Positions 23,304 through 26,871 of a stretch of 26,871 bases of DNA are shown here, piece after piece. Source of the stretch: Rubrobacteraceae bacterium (lineage in GTDB: Bacteria; Actinomycetota; Rubrobacteria; Rubrobacterales; Rubrobacteraceae); the NCBI GenBank assembly GCA_030447045.1, contig JAUJMB010000004.1, positions 1-26,871 of the forward strand, in the 5' to 3' direction. Under the pieces are notes generated by a model. The model searched no databases and was not told where the DNA came from. It saw only the letters and a list, made by a program, of their open reading frames with translations. The first letter of the stretch is position 1. Each line of letters begins with the position of its first letter. The position numbers and the translations under genes are program-made.

Positions 23304-23339
23304 TCCGGGGCCGGAGGGATCGTAGAAGGAGGGACCGGG

Positions 23340-23933
23340 GTGGCGTCAAACGCGGGTGGCGGAGGGGCTTCGGGGCTCGGGACGCGGCAGGTGGTCGTGG
23401 CCGGTGTGGTCGGGGGGGTGGCGCTCTTTTTGGGGGCGACGCGCCTCGGCCTGATCCCGGTCCCCATACCCCTCATCGGGAACGCCACGATCATGCACAT
23501 CCCGGCCATCGTCGGGGGCGTGCTGGAGGGGCCGGTGGTCGGCATCCTGGCCGGCCTTATCTTCGGCATCTTCTCCTTTCTGTACGCCGAGAGCCCCGTC
23601 TTCGCCAACCCCCTGGTCGCCATCCTGCCGCGGCTGCTCATCGGCGTGGTCGCCTGGGCCGTCTTCGTGGGCCTCAGGCGCTTCAGCGTGGACCTCGCCT
23701 CGGTCGCCGCGGGTCTTTTCGGGTCCCTGGCGAACACGGTGGGCGTGCTCGGCCTGGCCGTCCTGTTCGGCCTCCTGCCGCTCTCTATAGTCCCGGCCGT
23801 CCTGCCGCAGGCGATCGCCGAGGCGGTGCTCGCGGCCGTGGTGACGGTCGTGGTGGTGAGGGGGGTCATGCTCTTCCGCAGCGGTCGGACCACGGCGCCG
23901 GAGGTGGGCTCCGACCGGGAGCGCCGCTACTGA
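23340..23933 (+). CDS. ECF transporter substrate-binding S component
   Basis: A 197-residue very hydrophobic membrane protein, the specificity subunit of a vitamin/trace-nutrient ECF importer. After a glycine-rich cytoplasmic N-terminus it has about six membrane segments: VVVAGVVGGVALFLG, then IPVPIPLIGNATIMHIPAIVGG, GILAGLIFGIFSF, ILPRLLIGVVAWAVF, VAAGLFGSLANTVGVLGLA and AVLAAVVTVVVV. The TIMHIPAIVGG plus LIFG pattern is the PF12822-type fold (FolT/PanT/RibU relatives). The S protein in this group usually carries the small AxxxA helix for docking EcfT. The start GTG at 23340 has AAGGAGGG six bases upstream; the frame open further up runs through the SDR in another frame. Substrate is not assigned. 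Confidence 0.88.
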   Translation: MASNAGGGGASGLGTRQVVVAGVVGGVALFLGATRLGLIPVPIPLIGNATIMHIPAIVGGVLEGPVVGILAGLIFGIFSFLYAESPVFANPLVAILPRLLIGVVAWAVFVGLRRFSVDLASVAAGLFGSLANTVGVLGLAVLFGLLPLSIVPAVLPQAIAEAVLAAVVTVVVVRGVMLFRSGRTTAPEVGSDRERRY

Positions 23934-23952
23934 GGGAGGGGCGGGCCGTGCT

Positions 23953-24813
23953 GTGATCGAGCTCGACGGCGTCTCTTTTGCCTACCGCACGGGCGAGGGC
24001 GACGCGGTGCCGGCGCTGCGGGGCCTCGACTTTTCCGTAGGGTCAGGGGAGCGCGTCGCGATCATCGGCCACAACGGCTCGGGCAAGAGCACGCTCGTCA
24101 AGCTCCTGACGGCGATCGAGTACCCGACCGAAGGCGAGGTCAGGATAGACGGCGTCCCGGCGAACGAGCCCAACCGCTGGACGATACGCGAGAAGGTGGC
24201 CGTCGTCTTCCAGGACCCGGACGACCAGATCGTCATGACCCGTGTGGCCGACGACGTGGCCTTCGGCCCCGAGAACCTTGGCCTGCCGCGCGAGGAGATA
24301 GAGGGGCGGGTAGCCTTCGCCCTCGAAGCGCTCGGGCTCGAGCCCATCGCTGAGACGCCCATCGAGGACCTCTCGCCGGGCCAGAAGCAGCGGGTCGCCA
24401 TAGCCGGGGCGCTCGCCATGCGCCCGCGGTTCCTGATCCTCGACGAGCCGACGTCGCTGCTGCCGGCGCCGCTGGCCGGGCGCCTGATCCAGACGGTCAA
24501 GGGCCTGAACCGCCGCGAGGGCATGGGCGTCCTGCACATCACCCACTCGATGCCAGAAGCCGCCCTCTTCGACCGCGTGCTGGTCATGGACGCCGGCCGC
24601 ACCGTCATGGCCGGCACCCCGGCCGAGGTCTTCCGGCGCGTGGACGAGCTGCGAGAGATCGGCCTCGACGTACCGCTCGCGGCCTCCCTCGCCCACCGCC
24701 TGCGCTCCCGCGGCGTGCCCCTGGCCGGCGACATCCTCACCGACGCGGACCTGCGCGAAGCACTCTCCGTCCTCGCGCCCGGCGGCTCCCGCGCGGGGGC
24801 GTCAGGCCCGTGA
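23953..24813 (+). CDS. ecfA1: ECF transporter ATPase subunit 1
   Basis: A 286-residue ABC ATPase with Walker A GHNGSGKST (39-47), Q-loop Gln87 (VFQDPDDQIV), Walker B LILDE (161-165) and switch His198 (HITHSM). Two motifs are degenerate. The ABC signature reads LSPGQ (140-144) instead of LSGGQ, and the stretch after Walker B, normally a D-loop of SALD or AMLD type, is SLLPAPLAG. So this subunit keeps its own nucleotide site but offers a poor signature and D-loop to its partner. It starts at GTG 23953, 17 bases after the S-component stop, and overlaps the next gene by four bases (GTGA). With EcfA2 it drives uptake through the S and T proteins. Confidence 0.92.
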   Translation: MIELDGVSFAYRTGEGDAVPALRGLDFSVGSGERVAIIGHNGSGKSTLVKLLTAIEYPTEGEVRIDGVPANEPNRWTIREKVAVVFQDPDDQIVMTRVADDVAFGPENLGLPREEIEGRVAFALEALGLEPIAETPIEDLSPGQKQRVAIAGALAMRPRFLILDEPTSLLPAPLAGRLIQTVKGLNRREGMGVLHITHSMPEAALFDRVLVMDAGRTVMAGTPAEVFRRVDELREIGLDVPLAASLAHRLRSRGVPLAGDILTDADLREALSVLAPGGSRAGASGP

Positions 24814-25676
24814 ACGGAACCCCGATCCTCAGGCTGCGGGACTTCCGCTACACGTACCTGGAAGGCACGCCCAAGGCGAACGAGGCGGTGCGCGGCATCT
24901 CGTTGACGATCCAAAGCGGAGAGCGGGTCGCCGTCGTCGGTCCTACCCGCTCTGGCAAGTCCACGGTCGTCGACTCCTTCGCCCACCTGCTGCGCCTGAA
25001 GCCTGGGCAGGTCTTTTTCGAGGGCGAGGACGTCGCGGCGCCCGGCTACGACCGGGGCGCCCTGCGCCGGAAGGTCGGCATCGTCTTCCAGCAGCCGGAG
25101 ACCCAGATCGTCGAGGACGTCGTCGGCGCCGACGTCGCCTTCGGCCCGACGGCGGCCGGCCTCCCCGCCGAGGAGACCCGCCGGCGCGTCGAGGAGAGCC
25201 TCGACGGCGTCGGCCTCCCGTACGGGGACTTCCGGCTCAGGTACGTGCACGCGCTCTCGGGCGGCCAGCGCCGAAGGGTCGCCATCGCGGGCGTCCTGGC
25301 TATGCGCACGCCCGTGCTCGTCCTCGACGAGCCGACGGCCGGCCTCGACCCGCAGGGGCGTCGGGAGCTTCTCGGCCTCCTCGGACGCCTCGCCGACGAC
25401 CGCGACCTCACCCTCGTCGTCTGCTCGGCCTCCCTGCAGGACGCTAGCCTTCTCTGCGACCGGGTAGTGGTCCTCGATGGGGGGCGCGTGGTGATGGACG
25501 GCCCCCTGGGCGAGGTGCTGCGCCGCGACGAAGACCTCGCCTCGCTGGACATTACGCTCCCCGAGCCCATCGCCGCCGCCCGCGAGCTCAGGAAACTCTT
25601 CCCCGACCTGCCCACCGACCTCTCGACCGAGGACGACCTGGAGCGGGAGTTGCTCCGGAGGCTCGGGACAGGCTAA
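24810..25676 (+). CDS. ecfA2: ECF transporter ATPase subunit 2
   Basis: A 288-residue ABC ATPase, partner of EcfA1. Walker A is GPTRSGKST (44-52), the Q-loop QQPETQIV, the signature a perfect LSGGQ (149-153), Walker B VLVLDE (169-174) and the D-loop AGLD (177-180) is normal. The switch-histidine position is Ser208 in VVCSASLQD, nine residues before the conserved DRV, where EcfA1 has His. So the signature and D-loop are whole here while the H-loop is lost, the mirror image of EcfA1. The start GTG at 24810 overlaps the EcfA1 stop; the stop TAA at 25674-25676 shares its last base with the EcfT ATG. Confidence 0.92.
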   Translation: MNGTPILRLRDFRYTYLEGTPKANEAVRGISLTIQSGERVAVVGPTRSGKSTVVDSFAHLLRLKPGQVFFEGEDVAAPGYDRGALRRKVGIVFQQPETQIVEDVVGADVAFGPTAAGLPAEETRRRVEESLDGVGLPYGDFRLRYVHALSGGQRRRVAIAGVLAMRTPVLVLDEPTAGLDPQGRRELLGLLGRLADDRDLTLVVCSASLQDASLLCDRVVVLDGGRVVMDGPLGEVLRRDEDLASLDITLPEPIAAARELRKLFPDLPTDLSTEDDLERELLRRLGTG

Positions 25677-26482
25677 TGCTCGAGCTGCAGCGCAACGTAG
25701 TCTTCGGGCAGTTCGTGGACACCGGGTCGGCGGTGCACCGGGTGGACGCCCGCGTAAAGATAGCCGTCGCGTCTGTCTGCGTCGTCGCCTCGTTTCTTAT
25801 AGACGACCTGCGCGGCTTCGGGCTCGCGCTCGGGCTGATGGTCGGCATCCAGGCCCTCTCCCGTATCCCTCTGGGGTTCTTCCTGCGGGGTTCGGCGTTC
25901 TTCTTCGGGTTCCTGATCTTTATCCTCGTCTTCCAGGTGCTCTTCTACACGGGCGAGGCTTCGGGCTACCTGTGGCGCTGGGGCATCCTCTCCGTCTCGA
26001 CCGAGGGCCTCTACACGGCCGGCGTCCTCGGGCTGCGCGTCGTCTTTCTCTACTACACAACCACCCTGCTCATGCTGACGACCTCGCTCGTGGACCTCAC
26101 CAACGGCCTCGAGCTCCTCCTCTCGCCGCTCCAGAAGCTGCGCATGCCCGTCAACGAGTTGGTCCTCGTCTTCGTCATCGCCGTGAAGTTCGTACCGATC
26201 TTTATCGAGGAGATGGAGCGCCTCGCCCGCGCCCAGACCGCCCGCGGCGTCCCCTTCGACGAGGGCGGCGCCGTGACCCGCGCCCGCCGCCTCGGACGCC
26301 TCCTCGTCCCCATCTTCATCAACGGCTTCGCCCGCGCCGACACCCTCACCACCGCCATGCACACCCGCTCCTACCGCGGCGGAAGGAACCGGACCAAGCT
26401 ACGAGTGATGAAGGCCGGCCCCTCGGACTGGCTGGCGTTCACCGTGGTCGTCGCCTGGATGCTCGCCGCCTGGCAACTGTAG
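25676..26482 (+). CDS. ecfT: ECF transporter transmembrane subunit EcfT
   Basis: A 268-residue membrane scaffold that couples ATP hydrolysis to toppling of the S component. It has about five or six hydrophobic segments (residues 30-60, 74-92, 117-138, 160-176 and 250-266). The two cytoplasmic coupling helices carry the Ala-Arg-Gly-type motifs: AQTARG ending at Arg190-Gly191, and TRSYRGG with Arg234-Gly235. Both are needed to dock on EcfA subunits. The ATG at 25676 shares its first base with the stop of ecfA2. It ends the contiguous S-A-A'-T set, so this is a dedicated (group I) ECF importer. A strong terminator lies 78 bases after the stop. Confidence 0.94.
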   Translation: MLELQRNVVFGQFVDTGSAVHRVDARVKIAVASVCVVASFLIDDLRGFGLALGLMVGIQALSRIPLGFFLRGSAFFFGFLIFILVFQVLFYTGEASGYLWRWGILSVSTEGLYTAGVLGLRVVFLYYTTTLLMLTTSLVDLTNGLELLLSPLQKLRMPVNELVLVFVIAVKFVPIFIEEMERLARAQTARGVPFDEGGAVTRARRLGRLLVPIFINGFARADTLTTAMHTRSYRGGRNRTKLRVMKAGPSDWLAFTVVVAWMLAAWQL

Positions 26483-26559
26483 CTCCGGCCCGGCCAACCC
26501 GTCACAGGTGGCGAGGGGCAAGCCACGCGGTGCCCAGGGGTACCAACGGGCCAGCCCCC

Positions 26560-26594
26560 AACCTCTAACCGGTGGAGAACCGGTTAGAGGTTTT
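26560..26594 (+). terminator. Intrinsic terminator of the ECF operon
   Basis: A 14-bp perfect stem, AACCTCTAACCGGT (26560-26573) with its complement ACCGGTTAGAGGTT (26579-26592), a 5-base loop GGAGA and a TTTT tail (26591-26594). It is the best terminator in the window and lies 78 bases after ecfT. Confidence 0.85.
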
Positions 26595-26630
26595 GCGCAC
26601 GTGTGTGTGTTGAGAGGATCGGTTACATGG

Positions 26631-26676
26631 GCCACCTGACCACCGCAGGATGAGCCACCTGACCACCGCAGGATGA
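26631..26676. repeat. Tandem 23-bp direct repeat (two exact copies, a third degenerate)
   Basis: Two exact adjacent copies, 26631-26653 and 26654-26676, of a unit that begins GCCACCTGACCACCGCAGG. A third copy from 26677 matches only in part (GCCGCCCGACCGATGCG). Arrays of short direct repeats like this are found at the ends of some insertion sequences (for example the IS21 type) and at iteron or operator sites. Confidence 0.8.
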
Positions 26677-26697
26677 GCCGCCCGACCGATGCGTGGT

Positions 26698-26795
26698 CCC
26701 CCGTTCCGGCCCGATACTTGATGGCGCCGCCAGGGAAGGTGGGTTCTTTGGCCGAAGGGGCAGGGTCCCCGCCCCCATTCGAGAAGGAACGGGGG
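26698..26795. repeat. 10-bp inverted repeat near the right edge
   Basis: CCCCCGTTCC (26698-26707) and its exact reverse complement GGAACGGGGG (26786-26795), 78 bases apart, directly beside the tandem repeats. It may be the end structure of a mobile element cut by the window edge. Confidence 0.5.
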
Positions 26796-26871
26796 GCTGG
26801 ATGGGATCTCCGATAAGTTCGTCCGAGGGTTCGATTTTGAGAATTTTGTCGAGCGATCGTCCCCGTGACGG

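Larger units (their letters stand above)
26595..26871. other. Intergenic tail, no convincing gene
   Basis: From the ecfT stop (26482) to the end (389 bases) I see no supported gene. A (GT)5 tract is at 26601-26610, then the tandem repeats and the inverted repeat listed separately. In the last ~75 bases one frame reads LDGISDKFVRGFDFENF before a stop at about 26866-26868. It has coding-like character but no start or family match. Confidence 0.4.

Noticed and set aside
23281..23339. Vitamin riboswitch ahead of the ECF transporter
   Set aside because: The leader after the likely transcript start is only about 30 bases, too short for a known vitamin riboswitch.
26631..26696. CRISPR array
   Set aside because: The repeat copies are directly adjacent, with no unique spacers, and only two are exact.
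26796..26871. Gene start at the right edge (ATG near 26802)
   Set aside because: It has only a short Ser-rich frame to the edge with no recognisable family; another frame is more coding-like but lacks a start.

Overview
The window is GC-rich bacterial DNA with densely packed genes, many GTG and TTG starts and short overlapping gene junctions. The gene set fits a deep-branching, high-GC actinobacterium, most likely Rubrobacter or a relative. It contains a 180-kDa-type NAD-glutamate dehydrogenase, a MeaB GTPase with a separate-subunit B12 acyl-CoA mutase, an actinobacterial-type deazaflavin split-barrel protein, and -10 boxes placed directly ahead of GTG starts. The genus is an inference; no rRNA or marker gene is present.

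Left part (1-8.5 kb): the 3' part of meaB faces a two-gene YeeE/YedE-type sulfur-compound transporter. Next, on the minus strand, come a tiny DUF2256 zinc-ribbon-like gene with a broken GNAT acetyltransferase, a deazaflavin-type oxidoreductase, and an acyl-CoA synthetase reduced to its two ends by an internal deletion. On the plus strand follow a complete thiolase, an isoprenylcysteine-methyltransferase-like membrane protein, a gamma-carbonic anhydrase with a late frameshift, and a family-5 solute-binding protein interrupted by an in-frame TGA. A minus-strand M15-like lipoprotein closes the block. This stretch is unusually rich in damaged genes.

Middle (8.6-16.9 kb): the large NAD-glutamate dehydrogenase is divergent from an acyl-CoA dehydrogenase. 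The latter is followed by a B12-dependent acyl-CoA mutase large subunit whose two specificity residues are Phe and Gln. Those are the residues of isobutyryl-CoA mutase, not methylmalonyl-CoA mutase. A visibly less GC-rich patch with a DUF6228-like pseudogene follows.

Right part (17.1-26.5 kb): one long plus-strand run encodes a 2-oxoacid dehydrogenase E1alpha, E1beta and E2 (no E3). An SAM methyltransferase sits between E1beta and E2, and an M20 metallohydrolase and an SDR come after. A separate good sigma70-type promoter then drives a complete four-gene ECF transporter (S, A, A', T) that ends at a strong intrinsic terminator. The last ~280 bases hold tandem 23-bp repeats and an inverted repeat, perhaps an insertion-sequence end.

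Taken together, the 2-oxoacid dehydrogenase, the isobutyryl-CoA-mutase-like enzyme, acyl-CoA dehydrogenase and thiolase could form a route from branched-chain 2-oxoacids (valine) through isobutyryl-CoA and butyryl-CoA to acetyl-CoA. This pathway is an inference from gene content. The two best novelty leads are the mutase assignment and the asymmetric ECF ATPase pair, in which motif losses in the two subunits fall in the same composite ATP site.
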